Shown here in pieces: positions 21,625-30,239 of a stretch of 64,000 nt of DNA. Where the stretch lies: positions 174,070,078 to 174,134,077 of the forward strand of contig BTPG01000001.1 of NCBI GenBank assembly GCA_036245525.1, in the 5' to 3' direction. A model generated the notes under the pieces. The model saw only the letters and a list, made by a program, of their open reading frames with translations. It was not told the DNA's origin and made no database searches. Made by a program: the position numbers and the translations under genes. The stretch comes from Semisulcospira habei. Its lineage: Eukaryota > Mollusca > Gastropoda > Semisulcospiridae. Each line of letters opens with the position of its first letter. Within the stretch, counting starts at the first letter, position 1.

Positions 21625-21832
21625 AGAGAGAGACAATAGGAGACCCGAAAGACAATGAATTCAATAAAGCCACATCAGTCATCAAATTACGTCATTTATA
21701 ATAATAAAATTTTTGACCCCATTACGCCCCCGTTATTACCCAATCAACCCTTTAATTTTAAAAAACTGACGAGCATGACTGATGTGGCTTTATTGATCTA
21801 ATTATCTTACGGGTCTCCTATTGTCTCTCTCT
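21625..21832. mobile_element. 208-bp inverted-repeat element (MITE-like)
   Basis: Terminal arms of about 57 bp: AGAGAGAGACAATAGGAGAC... and its reverse complement ...GTCTCCTATTGTCTCTCTCT, continuing imperfectly through AATAAAGCCACATCAGTCAT. No obvious target duplication. It ends exactly where homology of Polinton-like copy A to copy B begins. Confidence 0.75.
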
Positions 21833-22094
21833 ATAACTATTGTCTCTGTCAATACCTAATCATTTACCTGATCAAGTGATGCCAAGTGAAACTTAATACT
21901 TATTAACAAGTTGCAACTAACTTTTAGGAACCTGCAGAGGTAACCTTTAAGTGTGTTGCCATAAGAACTTATTAATTACTTACCCTAAGTTCTTACAAGT
22001 ACTTACCCTAAGTTCTTACAACAACTTGACTCAAGTCCCAAGATACTGAGACAGATTTGTCAAGATACAAGGACAATAAAAAAACTTTTTTTTC
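21833..22094. other. inner left terminal region of copy A
   Basis: Non-coding DNA shared with 51085-51360 of copy B. It includes two 23-bp repeats TTACCCTAAGTTCTTACAAG (three in B at 51160-51230) and an AT-rich end. It probably holds cis signals for replication or packaging. Confidence 0.5.
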
Positions 22095-22223
22095 TCAGTA
22101 GTACTCTGGCGGTGGTGCAGATGGGGCTAAACAATCAGGCACAAGTGATGTAAATGACGTGTCATCTCTCTGCGAAGCATATGACAAAAATATTGATTGA
22201 TTACCAAATCTGATTTTTATTTG
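22095..22223 (-). CDS. -1 frame late-domain extension (copy A)
   Basis: 42 codons open in the -1 frame relative to the gene at 22217-22891, with no ATG of their own and ending in TGA at 22095-22097. The last nine residues, PSAPPPEYY, fuse a PSAP motif with a PPxY motif (PPEY); both are classic ESCRT/NEDD4-recruiting late domains. Copy B has the same length and differs by six bases, four of them synonymous. Copy C keeps K-Q-V-K-I, the LSYSSQRD block and PSAPPPDYY. This is how a translated sequence behaves. The likely route of expression is -1 frameshifting at 22223-22229. Confidence 0.7.
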   Translation of the reverse strand, partial: QIKIRFGNQSIFLSYASQRDDTSFTSLVPDCLAPSAPPPEYY

Positions 22224-22891
22224 TTTAAAAGATTGTGTAGTTTTTCTGTGGTTTCCTGAACACCGATCTGTTTTCCCATCTCTAAAAAACTAGCCTTTAG
22301 TTCTTCAACATTCACAGGAGATTGACTACGCATTTTATTCTGAATTTCAGACTTCTGTTTTTTGTAATTATTTAAATCATCCTGGACCCGCTTAAATTCT
22401 TCGTCATCAATAAAATTATCATTCAATGCCTTACTGATAATAAGTTTCATACTGCTCAGCTTTGCACCAGCAAGCGTACTCAACGCTTCATGTTTCTGTA
22501 ATTTCGTGTGAAACCTCTTGTTCAAGGCCTCCAAACCAAAGCAAGCCAGGCATGTAGCAACGCTAACACCCTCAACTGCTATTCCAGCCAAACTTCCAAT
22601 TCCCGTGGCAAACAGAACAATACCTCCTACAGAACATCCAGCTGAAACTGCACCAATAGCCATAGAAGTGTTTTGAACAGAATTAAAAACGGTCTTATAC
22701 CGTCTCTTACATCTGGAGTACCTCGCCTCTTCACTTTCCAAATATTTAATTGCTTCTGTAATATTATTTAATCTGAATGCGTCTGCCTGTAATGTTTTAT
22801 CTGATGCAATTGGCATATGTTGATCAGGCACAAATGATGACACAGTCTCATGCGCAAGCGTCGTCGGTAGTTGCGGATAGAAGTTTACCAT
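22217..22891 (-). CDS. membrane protein with hydrophobic core (copy A), zero frame
   Basis: 224 residues from the ATG at 22891, preferred over one five codons upstream because it directly follows the AATAAAAAA box used by other genes of the element and matches the start in B and C. Residues about 65-115 form a long Gly/Ala-rich hydrophobic stretch (GAVSAGCSVGGIVLFATGIG and on), probably two membrane passes. A basic, coiled-coil-like C-terminal half follows (FKRVQDDLNNYKKQKSEIQ). No family is recognised. First gene of the left arm. A membrane-active minor virion protein is plausible; the -1 extension with late domains supports a role in membrane traffic or exit. Confidence 0.75.
   Translation of the reverse strand: MVNFYPQLPTTLAHETVSSFVPDQHMPIASDKTLQADAFRLNNITEAIKYLESEEARYSRCKRRYKTVFNSVQNTSMAIGAVSAGCSVGGIVLFATGIGSLAGIAVEGVSVATCLACFGLEALNKRFHTKLQKHEALSTLAGAKLSSMKLIISKALNDNFIDDEEFKRVQDDLNNYKKQKSEIQNKMRSQSPVNVEELKASFLEMGKQIGVQETTEKLHNLLNK
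22223..22229 (-). promoter_or_regulatory. U_UUA_AAC slippery heptamer (copy A)
   Basis: In the zero frame of the upstream gene the sense strand reads CT-T TTA AAC AAA TAA, a perfect X_XXY_YYZ -1 frameshift site two codons before the stop. Slippage there enters the 42-codon extension directly. I see no obvious downstream pseudoknot by eye. Confidence 0.6.
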
Positions 22892-22918
22892 TTTTTTTAT
22901 TGACAAATATTTTTTTAT

Positions 22919-23803
22919 TTAATCAGCAATTACATTTTGCAACTCGTCAAAAGTATACAATTTACTTGCATAATAAAATGCAACAAGATCAATGTGTTCA
23001 AGGTTTATGTAACTTAGACGAACAAAAGTTGTTTTGTCGACTAATATCTTGACAGCTGGAACACTGCTCGAAACTTCAAAAACATCTACATTTTTTCTAA
23101 TAGCAATAAAAACCTTTGTTGATTCTGATACTGTTTCATCCCATGTAAGTTTTATTCCCTGTGCAATATTTGCCTCTTTCGCAGAAGCTATAGATCGCAA
23201 GATAATTTCAAATACTATTGTTGCTTCTCTTGCAATCAGAAAGTTTACTGGTGCAAACACAACCTTCGCATCAGACCTGCCCTTCCTATGTGTAAGAAGA
23301 TACCTCCGTTTCTCATAATTTTCAACTTTCAGTTTATCTCTGCTATTGTTGTCTGGGGCAAAGCTTGGAACAAGGCTTACAATCAGCGGCCCAGAATTAA
23401 CAACTTTCCTAAACACTAAGGCGCCTTCATCATCAGTGTATACATAAGGACTAATAAATTCCAACTTTATGTCCCAGTCAATTGTGGGTGCTGGCGTAGG
23501 TGCAGGTGGTACAGGTGAAACAACCCACTTACTACCCACATGTATTAAGTTGTAAGGCGCATTATTTACAGGTGGAGTAGGTACAGTAACATCACGAAGC
23601 TGACCAAGTTTAGGAATCTGTCTTTCACCGTCTTTCATGTCAACAATTACTTTCCTCTTGTACATGCCATTTGAATCAAGTTCAAAACCATATATTTCTC
23701 CAACATCCCCCTCCTTCTCAAAATCCTGTACATCAGCCAAATCTTTCAACTCTGTTACTGGACATGCAACTGGTATGATTCTCGGCTTTGGACCACCACT
23801 CAT
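22919..23803 (-). CDS. conserved element protein, 294 aa (copy A)
   Basis: Intact. Residues 1-60 are rich in acidic and hydrophobic groups (VTELKDLADVQDFEKEGDVG). A Pro-rich linker lies near 110-120 (PVPPAPTPAPTIDW), followed by a predominantly beta-strand-like C-terminal half. No membrane segment and no family recognised. Copies B and C keep the sequence closely. It starts 15 bp downstream of the neighbouring 212-aa gene's remnant end and is co-directional with it and with the 224-aa gene, so these three probably form one transcription unit. A structural role is likely from the company it keeps, but this is inference. Confidence 0.75.
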   Translation of the reverse strand: MSGGPKPRIIPVACPVTELKDLADVQDFEKEGDVGEIYGFELDSNGMYKRKVIVDMKDGERQIPKLGQLRDVTVPTPPVNNAPYNLIHVGSKWVVSPVPPAPTPAPTIDWDIKLEFISPYVYTDDEGALVFRKVVNSGPLIVSLVPSFAPDNNSRDKLKVENYEKRRYLLTHRKGRSDAKVVFAPVNFLIAREATIVFEIILRSIASAKEANIAQGIKLTWDETVSESTKVFIAIRKNVDVFEVSSSVPAVKILVDKTTFVRLSYINLEHIDLVAFYYASKLYTFDELQNVIAD

Positions 23804-23824
23804 TTTCTATAAACAAAAATAAAA

Positions 23825-24561
23825 TTATTTAATTTCCAACACAACACTAAAATCATGCATAACAACTGGTTTGTCATCCTGATTAGTTACAGATATACTC
23901 AGTGACTCAAAGAAACTAGAACCTAATTTCTTAAACTGCAAATTAGGAAATCTAGCAACCACACTTCACAATACGGAGCAGTGCCAGTTGGTAAGCATCT
24001 CAACAAAGTTGAAGGCTTTCCATTGTGTACATTTTCAGTTGTGTTCAGTTCTTTCAAATAAACATTTAGCACTGTGTGTACTGACAAATGAACAGGATAT
24101 CTTCCAGTTATTTTTTCTTTTTTGGGCTTTAATTTTAATCCTGCTTCATAAGTCCAATCATCATCATCACCACTAATAGCTACAATACTAATATCCCATT
24201 TGGATAAAAAACCTAATAGTATTAAAAGTTTGTCTGTTAATATAAGCTGACTATCTTTTGGAAATTCCAATGTAACAAGTAAGTTAGCTGGATTTAAATT
24301 TGCTTTAATTTTATACATATTTTGTAAAAATTCAGCTATAGTACAAAAGTCATAATACCCAGGCTGTAAGTGATTAGCTCCCCAACTTGTACTACCTATC
24401 ATTCCATGCACAGAATATTCACCGTCATTTGTAACATTAAACCACTTTACTGTGTAGAACAGTTCATGGATAGCTACAGCCTTGCTACCATCACGATTAT
24501 CAATCCCATTAGTTAACCACACTGGTTTGCTTGTGTCAAGATTTGTTAAAGTGATAAACAT
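23825..24561 (-). pseudogene. penton-like candidate, frameshifted (copy A)
   Basis: Counterpart of the intact genes at 48636-49346 and 59534. The frame is open for 212 codons from 24561. A missing T in a short T-run near 23960 then throws it out of frame about 45 codons before the normal end, whose codons remain readable down to 23825. The protein looks beta-rich, with a GYYDFCTIAEFLQ block near residue 70 and the conserved NTTENVHNGKPSTLLRC block near 175. The organisation recalls the single-jelly-roll minor capsid (penton) proteins of Polintons; that assignment is tentative. Confidence 0.65.
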
Positions 24562-24585
24562 TTTTATTATCTCATATAAAAAAGG
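24562..24585. promoter_or_regulatory. 24-bp divergent promoter spacer (copy A)
   Basis: Only 24 bp, TTTTATTATCTCATATAAAA plus AAGG, separate two divergent start codons. Both strands show an A-tract against the ATG. B has the same length and C has 26 bp. Confidence 0.5.
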
Positions 24586-25830
24586 ATGGAATTTAAATCA
24601 CCAACCATTGCCACTACAAACGCATTTCAATTTAATGTGAATGCCAAATATAATGTTGCACCTACTTATGAACAGAAAATAATTCAACTAAATCAACTTG
24701 ATATTGCTGTATCAGAACAAGACCTATTCCAAGTCAAAGTACCAAATCCATTTGATCATTACCTAAACCCTCCAATAATAGATGATGCTACTGCAAGAAA
24801 GTGGTCCTCAAGTCCACTACAGATGTTTCAAAACCAACTCAACTTTGCCATACTATGTTCAACTACAGGCTGTGGTGTTTCATTTACAGACCATTTGAAT
24901 CACTCAAACAAACTTATTAGATCTGTCTACCGTTTCCATGTTTATTACCAGCTTAGACGTATACTGTCAGAACTTCATACACCACTACCCACTGAATCCA
25001 GTTTCAACAGGTTTAACAACCCCATGGATATGAAAGCATTTGAACGCATCTGTAATGAATTTAACATCAACCCCCAGTATGACTTCACACAAAAACTTGA
25101 TGATCACAATGGTATGGGTACATTGTATTATGCTTTGAGTCACAGACAATACCCTCAAGATTATTACCCTGGTTACACTTCATTCTCATCAAAATCACAA
25201 GTCTGGTTAGGATCAATAGAGCAGAAACAGTCTAACGCCTGGACCACATTTATTTTAGATAAATCTGATGGGTTTACTCAAGCAGGAGTCGAGCGCGTCA
25301 ATGAGTCTATCAGAACATATGTCTGGTGTTTACTAGGAGCACAATCACTAACAAAATCAAATATTTTGAATGGAAGTGGTAAATTTGAAGCACAAAAACA
25401 ATTTCTTGCTAATCTTGAAGATTCAATTAATTCAACAGTTGATCTCCCATCTAGCATACAACGCTACCAAGACGTTTTAAGATATGCCAGATCAAAAGTT
25501 GACTTTGTAGTTGGCATCGGGTTATACATGTTACCATCTGATCTTCAACTCCAAATGGGGACAATAACAAATTATAATAATGAAATCATTGTTGCAGGTG
25601 TTGGTCAAAAACTCGGTCTCAATCAATCTGTAAACTTGGGGGCCACAACCACACACGTACAGTCATTAAAATCATTACAGATGGTAACACCCCCGGCCCC
25701 GGCCCCGACCCCAACACCGGCACTCATACAACCAGTACAGTCAACCCCTGACACACATGAGTCAGAAAGAACTGCATTGGTAATAGGTCTAACAGGGTTA
25801 AGGGTTTTACTTCTTTATCTGTTTCATTAA
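24586..25830 (+). CDS. conserved structural-type protein, 414 aa, C-terminal anchor (copy A)
   Basis: Intact. The N-terminal 320 residues are highly conserved between copies (FNVNAKYNVAPTYEQKIIQL, TTGCGVSFTDHLNHSNKLIR, YRFHVYYQLRRILSELHTPL). A Pro/Thr-rich linker (about 370-390, PPAPAPTPTPA) and a short C-terminal hydrophobic anchor (TALVIGLTGLRVLLLYLF) follow. No enzyme motif. Similar proteins belong to the conserved cargo of invertebrate Polinton-like elements, but I cannot give a proven function. Divergent from the penton-like gene; its end overlaps the convergent 415-aa gene by 24 bp. Confidence 0.8.
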   Translation: MEFKSPTIATTNAFQFNVNAKYNVAPTYEQKIIQLNQLDIAVSEQDLFQVKVPNPFDHYLNPPIIDDATARKWSSSPLQMFQNQLNFAILCSTTGCGVSFTDHLNHSNKLIRSVYRFHVYYQLRRILSELHTPLPTESSFNRFNNPMDMKAFERICNEFNINPQYDFTQKLDDHNGMGTLYYALSHRQYPQDYYPGYTSFSSKSQVWLGSIEQKQSNAWTTFILDKSDGFTQAGVERVNESIRTYVWCLLGAQSLTKSNILNGSGKFEAQKQFLANLEDSINSTVDLPSSIQRYQDVLRYARSKVDFVVGIGLYMLPSDLQLQMGTITNYNNEIIVAGVGQKLGLNQSVNLGATTTHVQSLKSLQMVTPPAPAPTPTPALIQPVQSTPDTHESERTALVIGLTGLRVLLLYLFH

Positions 25831-27054
25831 ATAACCCACCATCAACCCTCCTACTGTAACCAAAAAGACCCACACATGCTCCGCCATAAACCCAACTACC
25901 TTTGCTGCTGTAGTAATTAGCCAACTGACAACAGTGCCAATTATGCCTGGCAAAGCATCTATTGCTTTCAGAGCCAATTTCTTAAGCAAGTCTGATATGT
26001 GAGACAACTGTTTCTTTACCCACGACTGTAAATCTTTTGGGTCTGTTGGAGCCGGTGGGCCCAGGGTTGGTGGTGCTGGAGGTGGACAACCACCGGGTCC
26101 ACCAGCACCAGAGACAGCTAACACAACAGTACTGATAATAAATCCAAGAGCAGTAATTAAACTAGCAATTGTAATACCCTGTTCTCTGAAAAGTGTTTTT
26201 AGTCTCTCAGCCAGAGTAGTGTCTTCGTGAAGTATTTTCTGAATAGTTTCTCTAATTCTGTTCACCTGTGATTTTAGTTTTTGTCTTCCAATACTAATTG
26301 TTTCTAACCGCCCTGATCTTTCTATCTGCAAATCATTTAGTCTGTGTTGTATTCTTTCTTTCATTTCTGTGTCTGCGGTAGCCAGTTTTTCTTTTTCACG
26401 TTCTATGTGTTTATCAAGCTCACCCAGTTTGGCAACATTGTTTACCATCTCACCTCTTATTGTCTGCAGTGATTTATCCAAACCAATTATCTCCCGCTTT
26501 GACAAAGGTGGATCATCTATTGTTTTCAAAGCGTCATTTATTTGCCCTTCAGTAAATGAAGTTTCTTGTATCACTGTGTTTGCTATTTCTGGTAGGCTTG
26601 TTACAGGTGCCATTTCAATTTGTTGCCCTGTTGGCAACTTTGTTTGCGTGTCGTGAAGAACACTAGCCAGTCTAGGCGCAAGCGGCGTGACAGGAGACCC
26701 TCCAATTCCAAGTTGACGCAAGGCACCAACACCGCCTTCATTTTTGATTGTACTTAAAGCCCTAAACTTACCAGGGTCTTTTTTGTTAGTCAATAGTACT
26801 TTTCCTTTGTCAATAGTATTTAAATATAAATGACCCTTGCCATCAAGTTCAAACTGATTAGGATCTACGTTGTCTGGGCAGCCACCAACATGATCATAAA
26901 ATGAGTTCACTTTGGTTTCTAAAAGTTCGTGACGTAAACTGTAAATATTTCTTGTACCAGTCATATCTGCCATATCTGTCATATCTGTTGTATTACCAAA
27001 ATCATACGTGTCATCCATTTCAAAATCTTCATGATTAAATCCTCCCGCGGCCAT
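25807..27054 (-). CDS. coiled-coil membrane protein, 415 aa (copy A)
   Basis: Intact. Acidic N-terminus with repeated TDM units (TDMTDMADMTG). A long charged coiled coil spans about residues 170-285 (LGELDKHIEREKEKLATADT and on). A first membrane segment (ITIASLITALGFIISTVVLA), a Pro/Gly-rich linker, an amphipathic helix region and a final membrane segment (HVWVFLVTVGGLMVGYLM) with a KQIKK tail follow. The architecture would suit a virion membrane or spike-anchoring protein; no family is recognised. Divergent from the capsid gene across 40 bp. Confidence 0.78.
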   Translation of the reverse strand: MAAGGFNHEDFEMDDTYDFGNTTDMTDMADMTGTRNIYSLRHELLETKVNSFYDHVGGCPDNVDPNQFELDGKGHLYLNTIDKGKVLLTNKKDPGKFRALSTIKNEGGVGALRQLGIGGSPVTPLAPRLASVLHDTQTKLPTGQQIEMAPVTSLPEIANTVIQETSFTEGQINDALKTIDDPPLSKREIIGLDKSLQTIRGEMVNNVAKLGELDKHIEREKEKLATADTEMKERIQHRLNDLQIERSGRLETISIGRQKLKSQVNRIRETIQKILHEDTTLAERLKTLFREQGITIASLITALGFIISTVVLAVSGAGGPGGCPPPAPPTLGPPAPTDPKDLQSWVKKQLSHISDLLKKLALKAIDALPGIIGTVVSWLITTAAKVVGFMAEHVWVFLVTVGGLMVGYLMKQIKK

Positions 27055-27094
27055 TGTTTTATTAATTTATTATTTTTTATTGTGCATAATAAAA
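27055..27094. promoter_or_regulatory. 40-bp divergent promoter spacer (copy A)
   Basis: AT-rich spacer between the 415-aa gene and the capsid gene, ending in GTGCATAATAAAA right against the capsid ATG. The spacer is exactly 40 bp in B (46087-46126) and C (62003-62042) as well. Confidence 0.55.
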
Positions 27095-28381
27095 ATGACA
27101 CAGTCTTACGGATCAAAGTTAGACCCATACAGAAAACTACGTGAGCCTCTGGGTGTTAAGGGCATAAGACAATCAATCGTCATCACAAACAATCCAAGTA
27201 CCATAGACCAGAACCAAACACTTACAGTTAAGTTTCCAAACCTAGGTCCCAGTGACGTTATTGTTCCTGGCACGGCACGCCTAGCATTTAATATTGAACT
27301 ATCATCAGACGCAGATGTAAACAGAACACTAGTTAACAATCTTGGCAGAGCAATTGTTAGAACTATTAAAGTAAAACTTGAAGGACAGGAAGTGTTTAGT
27401 CTTGACGACTCAGATGTATTTTACTGTTACAAAGACCTTTGGCTCACAAGAGAAGAACGAGAAGATCGTATTTACCAAGGCATACAGTCTGATAATATTG
27501 GTAAACTTCGAATCGATGCTGGAGATAAGGTAACTACTGGGGTAGCCAAGGAAGTTATTATAGCAGAAACATATGGAACCCGATTTTACATTCCACTTGA
27601 GTTTGAAATCCTAACAGCTCATTTGCCTTATTATCAAGGGGCACTGAATGACCGTCTGAGTTTTGAACTAACTTTCAATGACTACTCCAAAGTTATAAAA
27701 TCATCTGCCACAGATGCAACATACAAGATCTCTAACATTTCCTTGGAATATGAAATTGTCACACACACTGAACTAGCCAGACTCATACAAAATCAGTACC
27801 AGTCAAGACTTCCAATTTATTATGACCGAGTGATTAGACATAGTTTAATACCCAAAGACAAGAGCGACCCAATGTGGAACATAAACTTGAACACACCTGC
27901 CAGGTCACTGAAAGGTATACTCATGTTGTTTGTTGAACCGGTGAGTCCATACAAACGGGATTCAGAAAAATTCTATAATCCAAAGATTACACATTTGTCT
28001 TGTACAATCGAAGGCCGTCCTAATCAAGTGTACGCTTCAGGTTTGTTACCTTATCAACACTACGATGAGATCACAAAGTATTTTGCGGGTGGAAGGATTA
28101 GAGATAAACCAGCAAACATTGCGTGCAAAGATCTACATCTGTATGACGTAAGGATTGGACAATACCTTACAAATAAGTATGCTCTTTGGTTAGATCTTCG
28201 TAGTACGGACGACGACTACCTTCATGGGTCAGGTCGAACTGTTGAGAACGGTAGTGATGGGATAACAATTCAGATACAAAAGAAGGTTGAAAAAGCCGAA
28301 GCAATAAACATATATTTGTACCTGATATATGACGCACAACTCAATATACAAGACAGTAGACTGAGTGGACACATATATTAA
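27095..28381 (+). CDS. double-jelly-roll major capsid protein candidate (copy A)
   Basis: 428 residues from the ATG that directly follows AATAAAA; an ATG 15 bp upstream is open but lies inside the spacer. The block RFYIPLEFEILTAHLPYYQG (about 162-181) leading to RLSFELTFNDY matches the strand pattern at the end of the first jelly roll in DJR capsids of Polintons and large DNA viruses. Further conserved blocks are FPNLGPSDVIVPGTARLAF (48-66) and LWLDLRSTDDDYLHGSGR near 380. It would form the particle's hexon capsomers. Intact and almost identical in all three copies. Followed after 19 bp by the packaging ATPase. Confidence 0.75.
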   Translation: MTQSYGSKLDPYRKLREPLGVKGIRQSIVITNNPSTIDQNQTLTVKFPNLGPSDVIVPGTARLAFNIELSSDADVNRTLVNNLGRAIVRTIKVKLEGQEVFSLDDSDVFYCYKDLWLTREEREDRIYQGIQSDNIGKLRIDAGDKVTTGVAKEVIIAETYGTRFYIPLEFEILTAHLPYYQGALNDRLSFELTFNDYSKVIKSSATDATYKISNISLEYEIVTHTELARLIQNQYQSRLPIYYDRVIRHSLIPKDKSDPMWNINLNTPARSLKGILMLFVEPVSPYKRDSEKFYNPKITHLSCTIEGRPNQVYASGLLPYQHYDEITKYFAGGRIRDKPANIACKDLHLYDVRIGQYLTNKYALWLDLRSTDDDYLHGSGRTVENGSDGITIQIQKKVEKAEAINIYLYLIYDAQLNIQDSRLSGHIY

Positions 28382-28400
28382 AATTATATTGTGTATTAAA

Positions 28401-29002
28401 ATGAACCGGAGCTTGATGACCTTTGACCCACACTGTGGATTGTTTTGTGGCGCCACAGGGTGTGGGAAAACTGAATTTGTTCTTAACCTCTTACAAACAA
28501 GGTACATACACCACATTGTAATATTTTGTCCTACAATCAAACACAACAAAGCTTATCACAACCGTTTATTCATTTGGACTGACAACAACATATACTTAGT
28601 TGACCCTGAGAAAAAACTGAATGACTACCTACAATATTTTTACAAGCAATTTGAAGGACAGCCAACATTGTTTATTGTTGATGACTGCTCTGCAGAGAAA
28701 GACATTGTCAAAAAGAGAAACACTCTAGCAGAACTTGCTTTCAGTGGTAGACACGCAAATGTAAGTGTATGGATTCTCACTCAGAAATATAATGCTGTAC
28801 TGAAAGATTTTTGAGAACAGTTAAAGTTTATCTGTTTGTTTTACTGCAAGGATCGTGACAGCTTTGAAGACTGTCTCAGAGAAAATGATGTCATACCAAA
28901 TAAACATGAACGTGATGATGTAAAAAATAAACTGAAATCAACTAAGCATCTAAAGCTCATTTTAAAGACAGATCAGCCCACAGGGTATGGGTTAGTAAAT
29001 TA
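28401..29002 (+). pseudogene. A32/FtsK-HerA-type packaging ATPase, broken (copy A)
   Basis: Starts at the ATG after TTGTGTATTAAA. Walker A is intact (GATGCGKTE, about 17-25), as is Walker B (LFIVDDCS). The copy has lost three codons after the YIHH block compared with B and C, and a CGA to TGA change at 28812 stops it after 137 codons. The remaining third is readable to 29002 (PTGYGLVN). The intact enzyme would pump genome DNA into the capsid. Confidence 0.85.
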
Positions 29003-29044
29003 ATTTTTTTTTTTTGGTTTTTTTTTTTTAAAATAACAATATAA
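29003..29044 (+). promoter_or_regulatory. left breakpoint of the inverted module / promoter (copy A)
   Basis: T-rich tract TTTTTGGTTTTTTTTT then AAAATAACAATATAAATG. The T/GG part resembles the spacer before the 115-aa gene in copy C, while the codons that follow belong to a different gene. So the junction between the two half-elements in copy A lies here. Confidence 0.6.
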
Positions 29045-29539
29045 ATGAACCCTGATGAAATCCTTCTATTGAATGATATCAATGCTGTAGAGAACAAAGA
29101 CTTAGACTCTAAGAAACAGCGTCTTTTGTCTGTGATTGTCTCAGGCAAATCAAAGACTTATCTCGGGAAACAATACATGACAGATGATATTGAATCTCTT
29201 ACGGCTGAAGAACTAATCAAGCTTCATTCAAAATATGAAAACCACATCGCTTCACTAATGACACGTGATTTAAGTCGATCTCTAGTATGCCTATACACAA
29301 AAGCAGTGAGTCACTTTCTACCTGTGGATAGTGACAGTCTTTCACACGACCTTGAAAGCAATCCTATTGTTTCAAGTTCAATTGGTAAATTAGCATGTGT
29401 CATGTTTTACAAGTTTGGAAATTACCTTGCACCTGTTGTAACCTTACTTGTCACTGGTAGCCATATTGATTTTTCAAAAATAAATTTTACTGCAGAAGAA
29501 AATGGACGAAACCCAGACGACTCCACAACTGAACCCTGA
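29045..29539 (+). CDS. conserved element protein with C-terminal membrane segment, 164 aa (copy A)
   Basis: Opens MNPDEILLLNDINAVENKDL. Mostly alpha-helical and charged, with a hydrophobic segment at about 125-148 (VMFYKFGNYLAPVVTLLV). No family recognised. Ends 11 codons earlier than the copy B protein because of small indels, and overlaps the next gene, which starts at 29501 in another frame. First gene of the rightward unit leading to integrase. A fragment of this gene has been copied into the TIRs of copy B. Confidence 0.72.
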   Translation: MNPDEILLLNDINAVENKDLDSKKQRLLSVIVSGKSKTYLGKQYMTDDIESLTAEELIKLHSKYENHIASLMTRDLSRSLVCLYTKAVSHFLPVDSDSLSHDLESNPIVSSSIGKLACVMFYKFGNYLAPVVTLLVTGSHIDFSKINFTAEENGRNPDDSTTEP

Positions 29540-29961
29540 CCCTGTTTTGACACAGGTTCAAACTGTGACTAAGGCTAAAAGTCCAGGCCGCGTTGATGCA
29601 GGAAAAAGATTAGCCGAATGGAACAGGCAGAAAAAAATTACAGCTTCAAACACAAACAGAAAAGACTCATGTAACTAACCAGGTGTCAGCACCATCAGGA
29701 CCATTATCACTGTCACTACCATCAGGATCAACACACACTCATCAAAGTGAGAGACAAACAACTAAGTCTGACCCTGTCTCTGAACCTCAATCAACAAAAT
29801 ATATAGTTGCCGGATTTGGTTACGTAGGTTATCAATTATATAAAAAATACAAACCACAGACTCGTACAGTGACCAAAAAATCAGACACTCCAAAAACAAA
29901 ACCAGAAGTCGCCACATTACCAGTAACACCCAAAGCCGTTGACCCATTTTATATGCAGTAA
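29501..29961 (+). pseudogene. small membrane-anchored protein, frameshifted (copy A)
   Basis: Counterpart of the intact 153-aa gene at 38254-38715. The start region (MDETQ) overlaps the end of the preceding gene. One extra base in the A-run near 29635 breaks the frame; the second half is open from about 29650 to 29961. That half carries a short hydrophobic anchor (KYIVAGFGYVGYQLYKKY) and a basic Thr/Lys/Pro tail. The anchor lacks four residues present in B. Confidence 0.65.
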
Positions 29962-29997
29962 ATAAAAATATTATTTAAATTTTTCTTGTATTAGAAA

Positions 29998-30228
29998 ATG
30001 AGCGACACAAAGAACATAATGAACCTTGTCTATCACTCTGCCGTAATCAGTGGATTAGCAGTAGCTTATTCTATGCTGGGAAAAAGTCTACTCAAAATGA
30101 AATCAGCAGACCTCAGTAGATTAGATTTCGAAGACAGCGCTAAGCTAATTGTAGTTGTCACAGCGTCGATTGCGACAAAAGATTTTCTTGTCAAGCAGGG
30201 AATTATTCCCGAAAATGTTTCTATGTAA
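29998..30228 (+). CDS. small hydrophobic protein, 76 aa (copy A)
   Basis: Two hydrophobic stretches (AVISGLAVAYSMLG, about 14-27, and LIVVVTASIATKDFLV, about 50-65) separated by a charged loop. No family recognised. Nearly identical in copy B at 38752-38982, with few and mostly conservative changes, so it is a real gene despite its size. Lies between the 153-aa-type and 143-aa genes in one rightward unit. Confidence 0.72.
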   Translation: MSDTKNIMNLVYHSAVISGLAVAYSMLGKSLLKMKSADLSRLDFEDSAKLIVVVTASIATKDFLVKQGIIPENVSM

Positions 30229-30239
30229 ATAAAAATAAT

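Noticed and set aside
22777..23052. Plus-strand frames opposite the 224- and 294-aa genes
   Set aside because: Antisense shadows with no conservation of their own pattern in B and C.
25724..25924. Small frame overlapping the tails of the 414- and 415-aa genes
   Set aside because: Antisense shadow of the convergent overlap.
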